In this document: positions 50,817 through 60,375 of the stretch, one piece after another | Layout of the letters: the number at the start of each line of letters is the position of its first letter | Position numbering within the stretch: the first letter of the stretch is position 1 | NCBI RefSeq assembly: GCF_000336775.1 | Contig: NZ_AOLJ01000018.1 | Location: 101,954-165,953 of the forward strand | Source: Haloferax gibbonsii ATCC 33959 | Lineage (GTDB): Archaea; Halobacteriota; Halobacteria; Halobacteriales; Haloferacaceae | Reading direction: 5' to 3' | DNA length: 64,000 nucleotides | Made by a program: the position numbers and the translations under genes | Notes under the pieces: model-generated | The model's database searches: none | What the model was told of the DNA's origin: nothing | What the model saw: only the letters and a program-made list of their open reading frames with translations

Positions 50817-50972
50817 ATGACCGACGAGTCGACGACGATTGGCCGTTGTCCGGACTGCGAGATGGAACTCTACGAGTACCACGTGTTGATCGAGTTCGAG
50901 ACGGAAGACGGCGGGACTGGCGTGTTCGCGGACTGTCCCGAGTGCGATGACGTCGTTCGACTGAATCGGTGA
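50817..50972 (+). CDS. small zinc-ribbon protein
   Basis: A 51-residue protein: MTDESTTIGRCPDCEMELYE ... GVFADCPECDDVVRLNR. Two CPxC pairs define one zinc ribbon around a short acidic beta core. This single-ribbon type is very common in haloarchaea and has no assigned function. Confidence 0.72.
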   Translation: MTDESTTIGRCPDCEMELYEYHVLIEFETEDGGTGVFADCPECDDVVRLNR

Positions 50973-51034
50973 CATCGCTCTGTCGGTGGGACTACTCGAA
51001 CATCGACACGGCCGCAAAAAAGCTGAAGGTTGAT

Positions 51035-51460
51035 CTAGCCGTTGTAGGTCCACTTCTGCAGGGTCGCAGAGTTAGACCCTGATTCGGAGGTCCAGACAAC
51101 GCGGACAGTTTCGCCACCGGAGAGGGTATCTTTCACTTCGAGGGTTACTGGCGTACCCGCACTGACAGTAGTGGTCCAGGGAGTCGTGGTTTGAGTGCCG
51201 TTCAGCGCGTCACCAGCGACAGAGAGCCTTGCATTATCAATCGCGTCACCACTCTCGTGAGTGACGGTGAGATCGTACTGGCTGTTGTCGAAGTCGAAGC
51301 TGAAACTCGCCTGCGGGGCAGTGTCGCCGACTTGGTCACCGAGGCCGAGAACGAACGTCCCGATGACGGCCGCGAGGATGACGGTAATCGCGACCATCAG
51401 AATCACGCCAATAACCGGCGAAACAGCGGAGTCGTCTTTGAAGAGGTGTGTAAGTTGCAT
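51035..51460 (-). CDS. type IV pilin / archaellin-like prepilin
   Basis: A 141-residue prepilin from the ATG at 51460, preceded by GGAG 7 bp upstream. The N-terminus MQLTHLFKDDSAVSPVIGVI carries the PibD-type cleavage region before the hydrophobic segment AVSPVIGVILMVAITVILAA then VIGTFVLGLG (DUF1628/archaeal type IV pilin N). The C-terminal part is a small beta domain. It would assemble into adhesion pili; no assembly genes are adjacent. The longer open frame to 51583 is upstream noise. Confidence 0.92.
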   Translation of the reverse strand: MQLTHLFKDDSAVSPVIGVILMVAITVILAAVIGTFVLGLGDQVGDTAPQASFSFDFDNSQYDLTVTHESGDAIDNARLSVAGDALNGTQTTTPWTTTVSAGTPVTLEVKDTLSGGETVRVVWTSESGSNSATLQKWTYNG

Positions 51461-51727
51461 TGTGTATCTCCTGTACCCAAACAGACGGCGGTCGACGGTA
51501 TCGATCGGCCGTGTCGCACGCAGCGAACAGATGAGGTATCTGTTGCGTACACGCGACCCCTGTGAGGGTGTACAACCAAACATATGTTGGGCATGCTAAT
51601 AAAGATAGATTGAGTGACAGTCTCATAGCACGGAACAATCACAAACACAGACAATTCGAGAGGGAAACCCATCGAACCAACCCATCAGAACCGGTCCAAC
51701 GAGCCACTATCGTTACGCTCATGCTGA

Positions 51728-52555
51728 ATGTCCCGAATCGAGATAGTTATCTCTGAGCAACACGTTCGGGCTCTCATGCCGCTTGCGACGGAGCCAGCAG
51801 TCGCGCGGACGTACGTAACGCCGGTCGACGACGCGTGGGCGTACGTTCTGCAGTATCGCGAGACGATTGACTACGTCGCAGCCAACCCGGACAAGGGGTC
51901 GACCGCGGTCAGTACCACCCTCAATCTCCCACGGAGTCGCGTCCGCGAGTGGATGGACGGAAGCGTCCCGGACGTGGTCCGCGGGCTGAACACGGCCATC
52001 GAACGCGGCTGGGTCCCCGAGTCACTCCGCCAGCCGGCCGCCCGCGCGCTCAACCGACTCGTCGCCGCGGTGTTCGCAACGGGGAGCATCGCCCTCGAGA
52101 ACTACCGACCGTCGTTCGTCGTCGACGACGCGACCCGCGACGCGGTCGCCGACGCGCTCACGACACTCGGTGCGGGCCACCGGACGATTCACACCAACGA
52201 CGACCGACGCGCGACCGAACTCGTCCCGCGACGCGACGCCGCGGTGTTGGGTCGCGTGCTCGCCGCGGCCGGTGCGCCGGTCGGCCCGAAAGCCCAACTG
52301 GAGGCGCTTACGCTTCCCGGGTACCTCGATGACGCGCCGCTGTCGATACAAGTCGATTTCGTCGAACTCTATGTCGACAGTCGGGGGACCGAACTCGACG
52401 GGAAGGCGACGACGCCGCTGCTCGAACAGCGCAACGAGACGTTTCGGCGCGACCTCGCAGCGCTCGTCTCGCAAGTCACAGACGAACCCGTCTCGGTCGG
52501 CACCAACGGCGTGTATCTGTCGGCGACGGCCGCGCGTCGACTCGGCGTGCGGTGA
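51728..52555 (+). CDS. HTH protein with LAGLIDADG-like C-terminal region (uncertain)
   Basis: A 275-residue protein. Residues about 55-82 form an HTH (GSTAVSTTLNLPRSRVREWM). From about residue 105, the pattern ALNRLVAAVFATGSIALENY, FVVDDATRDAVADALTTLGA and DAAVLGRVLAAAGAPVGPKA resembles degenerate LAGLIDADG/WhiA-like domains seen in haloarchaeal conserved proteins, without clear catalytic acids. It is more likely a regulator derived from that fold than an active nuclease. Stands alone after the pilin. Confidence 0.65.
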   Translation: MSRIEIVISEQHVRALMPLATEPAVARTYVTPVDDAWAYVLQYRETIDYVAANPDKGSTAVSTTLNLPRSRVREWMDGSVPDVVRGLNTAIERGWVPESLRQPAARALNRLVAAVFATGSIALENYRPSFVVDDATRDAVADALTTLGAGHRTIHTNDDRRATELVPRRDAAVLGRVLAAAGAPVGPKAQLEALTLPGYLDDAPLSIQVDFVELYVDSRGTELDGKATTPLLEQRNETFRRDLAALVSQVTDEPVSVGTNGVYLSATAARRLGVR

Positions 52556-53096
52556 GTCCGCTGGCCGAACACAGACTGTGGTGTCGACTGCTCAGATTGA
52601 AATCTATTCTTGTTGAGTGACTAAATTGACTCAGCTGAGGTCAGGTGAGTATCCAGAACTTCAGTAGCAGAATAAATTTCTCAGTAAATACGGAAGAGTG
52701 ACAGACTATACCGCAACTAGTAGAAATATCCTCCAGTATTTGGAGGTGAGAAATCGACGATTCTCGATCAAAGATGTGTCGTGTGACGTATTATATCTAA
52801 ATCATCACACAGACCATACATAGTTTAATTCGAACTGTCGACCCGGATGAGTGCGTCTGGATGACGCTCCCCTGGAGTTTCTATGCACACGATAATATTA
52901 TCGGCTGCATACTGATCGACCGCGAACACGAACTGGACTGGGTGGCGTCCCAGTTCACGCGAGTGACCGCTATCGAGTCGATTCGTCTGGTGTGATGGCA
53001 CTGTTCGAGACCGAACGGGAAGCGTCGCTGTCTCGGGTGGCGCATCGCTCGACGACTGGTATCGCAGGGAGTTGAGAACGGCGTCAATCGACGGTG
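52556..53096. other. gene-poor stretch with a short ORF fragment
   Basis: Mostly AT-richer non-coding DNA. An open frame on the plus strand ends at 52995 (MTLPWSFYAHDNIIGCILID then REHELDWVASQFTRV from the ATG at 52861; in-frame codons continue upstream without a start). It reads like the tail of a lost gene, but I recognise no family. No RNA gene or repeat is visible here. Confidence 0.4.
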
Positions 53097-53243
53097 CTAG
53101 TCCGACTGGTCGGTCACGCCGTCACACGCACAGAGTTGCAGCGCATTCCGAAGGTGGAAGTCCTTCTCGACGGGATCGTCTGTTTCGAGCGCTTTGTGCA
53201 GATGGACTTTCGTCTGCTCGACGAACGACGACGGTTCACTCAT
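53097..53243 (-). CDS. small conserved hypothetical protein
   Basis: A 48-residue helical protein from the ATG at 53243: MSEPSSFVEQTKVHLHKALE then TDDPVEKDFHLRNALQLCAC. The FVEQ---HL-KALE-DD--EKDFHLR-ALQL pattern recurs among short haloarchaeal proteins as I recall; function unknown. The open frame further upstream (to 53330) is not supported. Confidence 0.6.
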   Translation of the reverse strand: MSEPSSFVEQTKVHLHKALETDDPVEKDFHLRNALQLCACDGVTDQSD

Positions 53244-53459
53244 CGCCCCAAGTACGAAGTTCACCAGCAGGCGTTCGGAGGCCACGCACGGTCCGGTCCA
53301 CGAGAGGTTCGGATTGTTGCAACATACCACTCATGTTGCCTAGCTAACTATATTTTCAAAAGTGTTTCTAGACGTTTTCTGTCCCTGTAGCCGTGTTTCA
53401 GTGGGTTTTCGATGCGAATATCGATAGCTAGGTCCACAAACAGTCAATCGACACCCCAC

Positions 53460-54611
53460 TCACCACTCGGCGAGTCGGCCGTCGTCGTGGTGCCAGACGG
53501 GATTGTACCAGTTGACCTCGCCTTGGGAGCGCTCGCGGACGTACGCCTCGTCCACGTCGATACCCAGTCCCGGGTCGGTCGGCCGTTTGACGAAACCGTC
53601 GGCAAAGTCGAACTGGTGGGGGTCGTCGAGATACGCGAGACCGACGCTCTCGTCCGGGTCGTGGAGGCCGAGGTCCTGTTCCTGCATGACCGCGCTGTGA
53701 GAGGCGAAGCCAGCCTGGAGATTCGCGGCGAAGGCAACCGGGCTCAACGGACAGTGGGGGACGACAGACACGTCGAACGCCTCGGCCATCGTCATCACCT
53801 TCCGGAGTTCGGTGATGCCGCCAACGTGGGTGACGTCCGGTTGGAGCACCGACACCGACCCCTCGGTCAACAGCGGCTTGAAATCGTAGCGCGAGTAAAA
53901 TCGCTCGCCGGTCGCAAGTGGCGTGGTTGTCTCCTCGGCGAGCGCGGCGAGCGCCTCGGAGTGTTCGGGGCCGACGGGCTGGTCGATGAACATCAGGCCG
54001 TAGGGTTCGAGCGCCTCGATCAACTGCGACGCCATCGACTTCGAGACGCGCCCGTGGAAGTCGACGCCGAGGTTGAGGTCGTCGCCGAGCGCCTCGCGGA
54101 CGGCGGCGACGCGCTTACGGGCGGTTTCGACCGCGGCCGGCGGCTCCAGCGGGCCGAACTCGTTGGTCGCGTTCATCTTGAGCGCCGTGTACCCCTGGTC
54201 ACGCCGCTGAATCGCCTCTTTCGCGACTTCCTCCGGCGTCTCGCCGCCGACCCACTGGTGGACAGGAATCCGGTCGCGGACGTGGCCGCCGAGGAGTTCG
54301 TACACCGGGGCGTCGTAGTGCTTGCCTTTGATGTCCCACAGCGCGTGGTCGATACCGGACAGCGCGCTCATGAGGACCGGCCCACCGCGATAGTACCCGC
54401 TTTGGTACAGCTTCCGCCAGTGGTACTCGGTGCGAAGCGGGTCTTCCCCCAGCAGGTACACCTCCACGAGTTCTTCGACCGCGGCACGGACCGTCCGGAG
54501 ACGACCCTGCACGATGGGCTCACCCCAGCCGACGAGGCCGTCGCTCGTCTCCAGTTTGAGCAGCAACCACCGCGGGGGCACCGCGAACAGCTCGTAATCC
54601 GTGATGTGCAT
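53460..54611 (-). CDS. dgoD: galactonate dehydratase-like enzyme of the enolase superfamily
   Basis: A 383-residue mandelate racemase-type sugar-acid dehydratase from the ATG at 54611 (MHITDYELFAVPPRWLLLKL). Matching DgoD features: QSGYYRGGPVLMSALSGIDH, ALWDIKGK, the metal Asp and catalytic His in GVDFHGRV, ATGERFYSRYDFKPLL (third metal ligand Glu) and the catalytic His in VVPHCPLSP. The second metal-ligand motif reads FIDQPV where the family has IE(E/Q)P, an unusual Glu-to-Asp change. It would dehydrate a sugar acid such as D-galactonate to the 2-keto-3-deoxy acid. Last gene of the leftward six-gene cluster. Confidence 0.88.
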   Translation of the reverse strand: MHITDYELFAVPPRWLLLKLETSDGLVGWGEPIVQGRLRTVRAAVEELVEVYLLGEDPLRTEYHWRKLYQSGYYRGGPVLMSALSGIDHALWDIKGKHYDAPVYELLGGHVRDRIPVHQWVGGETPEEVAKEAIQRRDQGYTALKMNATNEFGPLEPPAAVETARKRVAAVREALGDDLNLGVDFHGRVSKSMASQLIEALEPYGLMFIDQPVGPEHSEALAALAEETTTPLATGERFYSRYDFKPLLTEGSVSVLQPDVTHVGGITELRKVMTMAEAFDVSVVPHCPLSPVAFAANLQAGFASHSAVMQEQDLGLHDPDESVGLAYLDDPHQFDFADGFVKRPTDPGLGIDVDEAYVRERSQGEVNWYNPVWHHDDGRLAEW

Positions 54612-54718
54612 GGTCGCACAATCCGGAGTGGATACTTCAATGCGCGGGGGAACCACCGCGTGTTGACGACAGCGTCCGGGCCGTGAGCATGAGACTGGCG
54701 CTGTCGACGCGAGCGTGG

Positions 54719-55888
54719 TCAGTCGGCCCCGGCGGTCGCGTTTTCGAGCGGCTGCGAGAGCGCGTTCTCCGCGTCGTCGGTGAGTTCCCGCTGGTGAATT
54801 GTCTCGCCGGTCTGGGTGTCGAACAGGTGGACGTCAGTCGCCGGGGCGTGCGCGTGCAACTGCTCGCCTTCGCTGATGGGTTGTTGCCCGTCGACTTCGA
54901 CGACGAACGTCTCGTCGTGAGACGCCGCGACCGACCGGACGTACACGTACGAGACGCTTCCCATCGGCTCGACGACGTCGACGACGACCTCGAAGCCGTT
55001 GTCTGTGGGCGCTTCGGAGAGCGTGTAGTCCTCCGGGCGCGCGCCGAGTGTCACTGCGGTCCGGTCGCCGACGTTCGCCCGCATGCGTTCCGAGAGATCG
55101 TATTCGAACCCGTCGGCGACGAGCGTGCCGTCGGCGACCTCGCCTTCAAAGAAGTTCATCGACGGCGACCCTATGAAGCCGGCGACGAACCGATTCGCGG
55201 GGCGGTAGAAACACGCCAGCGGCGTGCCGACCTGCTGGAGTTCGCCGTAGTTGAGGACGACGAGGCGGTCGCCCATCGTCATCGCCTCGGTCTGGTCGTG
55301 GGTGACGTACAGCGTCGTCACGCCGAGGTCGCTCTGGAGGCGGTTGATTTCGGTCCGCATCGTCGTCCGGAGTTTGGCGTCGAGGTTGGACAGCGGTTCG
55401 TCCATCAAGAACACGTTGGGGTCGCGGACGATGGCGCGGCCGAGCGCGACGCGCTGTTGCTGGCCGCCCGAGAGTTCGCCGGGCGTGTTGTCCAAAAGCG
55501 ACTCGATGCCCATCATCTCGGCCGTCTCGGTCACCGTCGCTTCGATTTCGTCGGCCGAGAGTTCGGTCGACATCTTCAGCCCGAACGACATGTTCTCCTC
55601 GACGGTCATGTTCGGGTACAGCGCGTAGTTCTGGAACACCATCGCGATGTCGCGCGCGCGAGGGCCGAGCTGGTTGACGATTTGGTCGCCGATGTACACG
55701 TCGCCGTCGGTCTGCGTTTCGAGGCCGGCGACCATCCGCATCAGGGTGGACTTGCCGCTTCCCGACGGACCGACGAAGACGACGAACTCGCCGTCTTCGA
55801 TGTCGAGCGATACGTCGTCGACGGCGACGACCGCGTCGCCGCCGTCTCCGAACTCCTTCGTTACGTCGTCTAGGGTGATACTGGCCAT
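54719..55888 (-). CDS. sugar ABC transporter ATP-binding protein (MalK/UgpC type)
   Basis: A 389-residue ATPase: Walker A GPSGSGKS, Q-loop VFQNYALYPNMTVEEN, signature LSGGQQQR, Walker B VFLMDEPLSNLD, and H-loop YVTHDQTEAM, followed by C-terminal OB/TOBE domains (from about residue 235). It energises uptake through the two permeases encoded upstream in the same cluster. The start ATG at 55888 gives MASITLDDVTKEF, the usual beginning. Confidence 0.95.
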   Translation of the reverse strand: MASITLDDVTKEFGDGGDAVVAVDDVSLDIEDGEFVVFVGPSGSGKSTLMRMVAGLETQTDGDVYIGDQIVNQLGPRARDIAMVFQNYALYPNMTVEENMSFGLKMSTELSADEIEATVTETAEMMGIESLLDNTPGELSGGQQQRVALGRAIVRDPNVFLMDEPLSNLDAKLRTTMRTEINRLQSDLGVTTLYVTHDQTEAMTMGDRLVVLNYGELQQVGTPLACFYRPANRFVAGFIGSPSMNFFEGEVADGTLVADGFEYDLSERMRANVGDRTAVTLGARPEDYTLSEAPTDNGFEVVVDVVEPMGSVSYVYVRSVAASHDETFVVEVDGQQPISEGEQLHAHAPATDVHLFDTQTGETIHQRELTDDAENALSQPLENATAGAD

Positions 55889-56021
55889 GTGTGTGTCTCC
55901 GTGTTCGTGATGCGGCTGTCTGCCCCCGCCGCGCGGGTATGGATGTTGGTGGTGGTGTGGGTATGGTTCGCGAGCGATGCGCGCTGTCGTGCCGACGGTC
56001 GTCGGCCGGGTGAGTGACTGG

Positions 56022-56918
56022 TCATTCCTTGATCACCACGCCAAAGCTCAGCCCGGCGGCGAGGTACTTGTTCACCGCGACGAGGAAGACGACGACCGGG
56101 AGAATCATCGCCATCGAGGCCGCGGCGAGCATCCCCCACTCGATGGACCGAGAGCCGATAAACGAGTAGACGAACAGCGTCACCGGGACCGCCTTGAAGT
56201 TCGTCAAGACGAGTCCGAACAGGAGCTCGATCCACGCGAAAATGAAGCTGATAATCGCGACCGAGAAGATGCCCGGTTTCGCCGCCGGAAGGACGACCTT
56301 GCGGAAGCCCTGGAACCGGGTCGCGCCGTCGACGCGGGCGGCCTCTTCGAGCGTCTCGGGGATGCCGTCGAAGAACGCCTTCATCACCCACACGACGAGC
56401 GAGAGGTTGATGCTGACGTACATGAACACCATCCCGATGCGGCTGTCGAAGAGGTTGAGTTCCCGGAAGATGACGAAAAACGGGATGACGACGGCGATGG
56501 GCGGGAGCATCCGCGAGGAGAGAATCCACACGAGCACGTCCCGCTCCATCGGGATGTCGTACCGCGAGAGGACGTACGCCGCGGGCACGCCGATGAGCAA
56601 CACGAGCACGACCGACGCCGACACCATGACGACGCTGTTGGCGAACGCCGCGAGGAACGCGCCGTCCTGTGCGAGGCGGATGTAGTTGTACACCGTCGGC
56701 AGGAAGAGCCAGTCCGGCGGCAACGAATTCGCGCTCCCCGGCGGCTTCAGCGACATCGACGCCAGCCAGTACAGCGGGAACAACACGACGAACGACCACG
56801 CCAACAGGAGGCCGTGACGGGCGACTCCCACGAGCGTCTCTCGGGTGTCTTTGTCGAGTCGCTGCGACCCGGTGTCCACGGACGACTGGGACTGGTTCTC
56901 GGACGCCATCAGTCCCAC
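56022..56918 (-). CDS. sugar ABC transporter permease (MalG/UgpE type)
   Basis: A 298-residue permease with six helices and the EAA loop EAARVDGATRFQGFRKVVLP that contacts the ATPase. The N-terminal extension (about 25 residues) is soluble. It overlaps the other permease gene by 10 bp, indicating translational coupling. Confidence 0.94.
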   Translation of the reverse strand: MGLMASENQSQSSVDTGSQRLDKDTRETLVGVARHGLLLAWSFVVLFPLYWLASMSLKPPGSANSLPPDWLFLPTVYNYIRLAQDGAFLAAFANSVVMVSASVVLVLLIGVPAAYVLSRYDIPMERDVLVWILSSRMLPPIAVVIPFFVIFRELNLFDSRIGMVFMYVSINLSLVVWVMKAFFDGIPETLEEAARVDGATRFQGFRKVVLPAAKPGIFSVAIISFIFAWIELLFGLVLTNFKAVPVTLFVYSFIGSRSIEWGMLAAASMAMILPVVVFLVAVNKYLAAGLSFGVVIKE

Positions 56919-57847
56919 ACCCCCTCGAAGCCGACCTTGGCGATGACGATGTTCGCGATGGCGACCACGAAGACGAGGTAGACGACCGCGATTGCGGCCG
57001 CCACGCCCGGCGAGTTGTTGATGAACATCTGTTCGTAGATGTTGATGCTCACGAGTTGGGTGGCCGTCCCCGGGCCGCCCTGGGTCAGCCCGTAGACGAC
57101 GCCGAACGTCCGAAAGAGGTCAATCATCCGGATGAGCGTGGCGACGAACACCACCGGCTTCATGTACGGGATGATGACGTGGAGGTACCGACGCCACAGC
57201 GGCGCGCCGTCGACCTTCGATGCCTCGATGAGCGTGTCGGGCACCGACGAGAGGCCGGCGTAGAAGATGATGAACATGAACGGCGTCCAGTTCCACGTGT
57301 CGAGGAGCACCACCGTCAACAGCGGAATCTCAGAGAGGAACGCCGGGGCCGCGAAGGGCGTCGTCGCCTCGATGAGATACGGGATGACCCCGATTTCGCT
57401 GTTCAGCATGATGCGGCCGATGGTTGCGAGCGAGACGGGCGCGACGGCCATCGGGACGATGAACAGCACCCGGTAGAACGATTGCAGTCGCTCGGACTCC
57501 ACGCCGGCGACGAGCGCGGCCAGGCCGAACCCGAGGACGCTCTCGAGGGCGAGCGCGCTGACGACGACGGTCACCGTGATGATAAACGAGTGCAGCGCGC
57601 CGCCGCGGCCGAACGCCGTCGCGTAGTTACTCAGACCGACGAACTCGGCCGCGAAGACGTCGAACGTGGGTTCTTCGATGACGCTGAGGTAGAGGTCGTA
57701 CGCGCCGGGGAAGAAGGTGATAAGCACCATCACCAGCACCATCGGCGCGACGAACCAGTACGGGAGGTAGTCGTTCCACAGCGCCCGGAGCCTCGCAAGA
57801 CCCGTCTCGCTCGTCGTCGTCGTTTCGGTCTGCGTTTGCGTGCTCAT
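56909..57847 (-). CDS. sugar ABC transporter permease (MalF/UgpA type)
   Basis: A 312-residue permease with six helices and the EAA loop EASKVDGAPLWRRYLHVIIP. The segment IDLFRTFGVVYGLTQGGPGT is the usual MalF-type signature near the end. The stop of the binding-protein gene lies 4 bp upstream of its ATG. Confidence 0.94.
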   Translation of the reverse strand: MSTQTQTETTTTSETGLARLRALWNDYLPYWFVAPMVLVMVLITFFPGAYDLYLSVIEEPTFDVFAAEFVGLSNYATAFGRGGALHSFIITVTVVVSALALESVLGFGLAALVAGVESERLQSFYRVLFIVPMAVAPVSLATIGRIMLNSEIGVIPYLIEATTPFAAPAFLSEIPLLTVVLLDTWNWTPFMFIIFYAGLSSVPDTLIEASKVDGAPLWRRYLHVIIPYMKPVVFVATLIRMIDLFRTFGVVYGLTQGGPGTATQLVSINIYEQMFINNSPGVAAAIAVVYLVFVVAIANIVIAKVGFEGVWD

Positions 57848-57851
57848 GGCG

Positions 57852-59288
57852 TCACTCGCTGTAGATCTCCTCTGCGATTTCTGCGGCCGTCGTCATCGCC
57901 GCCTCGGCGGACTTCTGGCCCGCGAGCGCCCGCTGGAGTTCCTCGGAGTAGCGCTGTCCCCACTCGGGGTACTTCCGGTCGAACGGGTCCGGCGACGCCG
58001 ACTGGAGCGATTCGAGGGTCACCTGCGCGAACTCCTCACCGACCTGCGAGCGGAACTCGTCGTTCTCCCAGACCGACTGGCGGACGGAGAAGGCGGCGTC
58101 GCTGTGGAGGTGCATCCACGTGTTGGTCGGTTCCGAGGTCGCCCAGAGCATGAACAGGAACGCCTGTTTCGAGTTCGCCGCGTTCTTCGACGTCGAAATC
58201 TGCCAGTTGTACGCGTTGGGTGCGAACTCGCCGTCGGCCGGCTTCGGGACCTTCGCGATGCCGACGGTGTCGGCGATCGACGACTCCGAGCCGGTCAGGC
58301 CGGGCCAAAACAGGTTCGCGTCGGCGACGATGTGACCCGCGCGACCCTCCTGCATCGTCGACAGCACGTCGGACCACGACTGCGTGGACGCGCCGTCGGG
58401 GCCGTAGTCCCGCAGGAGGTTCGTGTACCACGTCGCCGCGTCGATGACGCCCGACGAGTCGAGCCCGGAGTCGGTCGGGAACTCCGTCCAGAGCGAAGAG
58501 CCCATCTCGCGGAGGAGCATGTTCAGGATGAAGATGTTCATGCCGTAGCCCTTCTGTCCGCGGCCGACGGTACCGACGACGTCAGACTCGTTTTCGTGAA
58601 TCGTCTGGGCGTTCTGTCGGAACCCTTCGAGCGTCTCTGCGACCTCAAGGTCGTGTTTCTCGTAGAGGTCGGTCCGGTAGAACTGGGTCTGGACTTCGAC
58701 GGTGATGGGCAGGCCGGTCCAGTCGTCGCTGAAGCCGCCGCCGTGGGCTTGCCATCGCGACGCCTCGAAGAGGTCATCGGGCTGGTACCAGGCTTCGTCG
58801 TACAGGCTTTCGTCTTCGAAGTAGGGGTCGAGCGGCTGGAGCCAGCCTTCGTTTCGGTACTGGTTGACCACTTGGTCCATGAAGAAGACGTCAAACTGGC
58901 CAGCGCCGGTGCTGACGTCGGTCTGGCGCTTCGTCCGGAACTGGTTTTCGGGCAGGATGTTCCAGACGACGTCGATGCCGGTGAGTTCCTCGAACACGGG
59001 AATCGCCGGCTTGATGGCCGAGACCCACGGGTGCTGGACGGCACCGATGTTGATCTGCGAGCCCTCGAACTGCGCCCAGTCGATGTCGGCGTCGTACTCG
59101 CTGAGCGGGATGACGGGTTCGGACGACGACCCAGTCGAGGTGTCGCCGTCGGTGCCGCCCCCGATGTCAGTCGAGTCGCCGCCGTTCTGTGCCTGTTCGC
59201 CGCCGCGGGTACAGCCGGCGAGTCCGCCGAGGAGACCCGCGGCCGCCGCCGTCTTGATGAAACTTCGTCGGTTGTGGTCGTTCGTCAT
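57852..59288 (-). CDS. sugar ABC transporter substrate-binding lipoprotein
   Basis: A 478-residue extracellular binding protein (SBP_bac_1 type). Tat lipoprotein signal: NRRSFIKTAAAAGLLGGLAG with the lipobox Cys at about residue 26, then a Gly/Thr/Asp linker. Later hallmarks are FEELTGIDVVWNILPENQFR, DVFFMDQVVNQYRNEGWLQP, AWYQPDDLFEASRW and AGHIVADANLFWPGL. It would capture a sugar, polyol or sugar acid for import; the adjacent dehydratase suggests a sugar acid or its parent hexose, which is inference. Confidence 0.94.
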   Translation of the reverse strand: MTNDHNRRSFIKTAAAAGLLGGLAGCTRGGEQAQNGGDSTDIGGGTDGDTSTGSSSEPVIPLSEYDADIDWAQFEGSQINIGAVQHPWVSAIKPAIPVFEELTGIDVVWNILPENQFRTKRQTDVSTGAGQFDVFFMDQVVNQYRNEGWLQPLDPYFEDESLYDEAWYQPDDLFEASRWQAHGGGFSDDWTGLPITVEVQTQFYRTDLYEKHDLEVAETLEGFRQNAQTIHENESDVVGTVGRGQKGYGMNIFILNMLLREMGSSLWTEFPTDSGLDSSGVIDAATWYTNLLRDYGPDGASTQSWSDVLSTMQEGRAGHIVADANLFWPGLTGSESSIADTVGIAKVPKPADGEFAPNAYNWQISTSKNAANSKQAFLFMLWATSEPTNTWMHLHSDAAFSVRQSVWENDEFRSQVGEEFAQVTLESLQSASPDPFDRKYPEWGQRYSEELQRALAGQKSAEAAMTTAAEIAEEIYSE

Positions 59289-59349
59289 TGGTATCGGGTG
59301 TGTGGTGTGTGATGTGTGGTGTCTGGTTGGTCAGTCGCGCCGTGCCGCG

Positions 59350-60375
59350 TCACCGCGTGGGATAGATAATCTTCTTCAGCCCGCGGTTGTCCTCCATCTG
59401 GTCGAACGCCGTCTCGAGGCCGGCGAGACCGAACTCGTCGGTGACGAGCGTGTCCACGTCGATGCGGCCGTTCTGGAGCAGTCGCACCGCTCGCGCGAAC
59501 GTGTCCGGCGTGAGCGAGTAGCTCGCAACGAGCTCGCGTTCCTCGAAAAACAGCTCGTACGGCGAGAGTTCGATCGTCGCGTCGGTCGGGGGGACGCCGA
59601 AGATGAGCGTCCGGCCACCCGGCCCGGTGAGCGACTGCGCCTGCGCGATGGTCTGGGGGAGGCCGACGGCCTCGACGGCGATGTCGACGTCGCCGACGAG
59701 GTTCGGAATCACCGTCGTCGGGTCCGTGACGGTCGGGTCGATGGTGTGGTCGGCACCGACCGCCTCGGCCACCGCTCGGCGTTCGTCGACCGGCTCGGAG
59801 ACGACGATAGTCCCCGCGCCGCTCGCCCGGAGCGCCTGGACGAGAAGCAGGCCGATGAAGCCCGCGCCAACCACGACGACCGTCTCGCCGCTCGTCAGGT
59901 CGGCCTGGTCGACGCCGTTGATGACGCAGCCGAGGGGTTCGGCGAACGCGGCCGTCCGGTACTCGAGGTCGCCGATGGGTTCGACGTTGCCGACGGGGAC
60001 GGCCGCATACTCCGCGAACGCGCCGTCAATGACGTGTTTCGCGGCACCGCCGAGTGAGGTGAGGTCGTGACAGAGGTTCTCCCGGCCGGCCTTGCAGGCG
60101 CGACATTCGTGGCACGGCACCGACGGGTTGATAGCAACCCGGTCGCCCACCTCGTAGGCATCAACGTCCGACCCGACAGCGACGACTTCGCCCGCGCTCT
60201 CGTGGCCGGGAACCATCGGGAGGTCAACGTCGAGGTTGCCGTGATACATGTGCAGGTCGGTTGTACAGACCCCACAGGCGTGTATCTCGACCAGCACCTC
60301 GTCGGCGTCGGGGCGCGGTCGCGCTGTGTCGGTGATCGCTACCGTGTGGGTATCCGTTAGTTGGGCAGATTTCAT
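59350..60375 (-). CDS. zinc-dependent medium-chain alcohol/polyol dehydrogenase
   Basis: A 341-residue MDR enzyme: the catalytic zinc site ACGVCTTDLHMYHG and VPGHESAGEVVAVG, the structural zinc lobe CHECRACKAGRENLC, and the NAD loop VVVGAGFIGLLLVQAL. Sorbitol/threonine/galactitol dehydrogenase group; substrate undetermined. As first gene of the leftward cluster it may oxidise the imported polyol or aldose ahead of the dehydratase. The start overlaps no other gene and faces the IclR regulator across 267 bp. Confidence 0.92.
   Translation of the reverse strand: MKSAQLTDTHTVAITDTARPRPDADEVLVEIHACGVCTTDLHMYHGNLDVDLPMVPGHESAGEVVAVGSDVDAYEVGDRVAINPSVPCHECRACKAGRENLCHDLTSLGGAAKHVIDGAFAEYAAVPVGNVEPIGDLEYRTAAFAEPLGCVINGVDQADLTSGETVVVVGAGFIGLLLVQALRASGAGTIVVSEPVDERRAVAEAVGADHTIDPTVTDPTTVIPNLVGDVDIAVEAVGLPQTIAQAQSLTGPGGRTLIFGVPPTDATIELSPYELFFEERELVASYSLTPDTFARAVRLLQNGRIDVDTLVTDEFGLAGLETAFDQMEDNRGLKKIIYPTR

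Noticed and set aside
53412-55873. Two plus-strand open frames of about 400 codons opposite dgoD and the ATPase gene
   Set aside because: Antisense shadows; the minus-strand frames carry complete catalytic motifs.
56669-59312. Long open frames of about 490 codons on the plus strand opposite the ABC transporter genes
   Set aside because: They are antisense shadows of GC-rich coding sequence: very Arg/Asp/Gly-rich, no domain, and fully overlapping convincing genes on the other strand.
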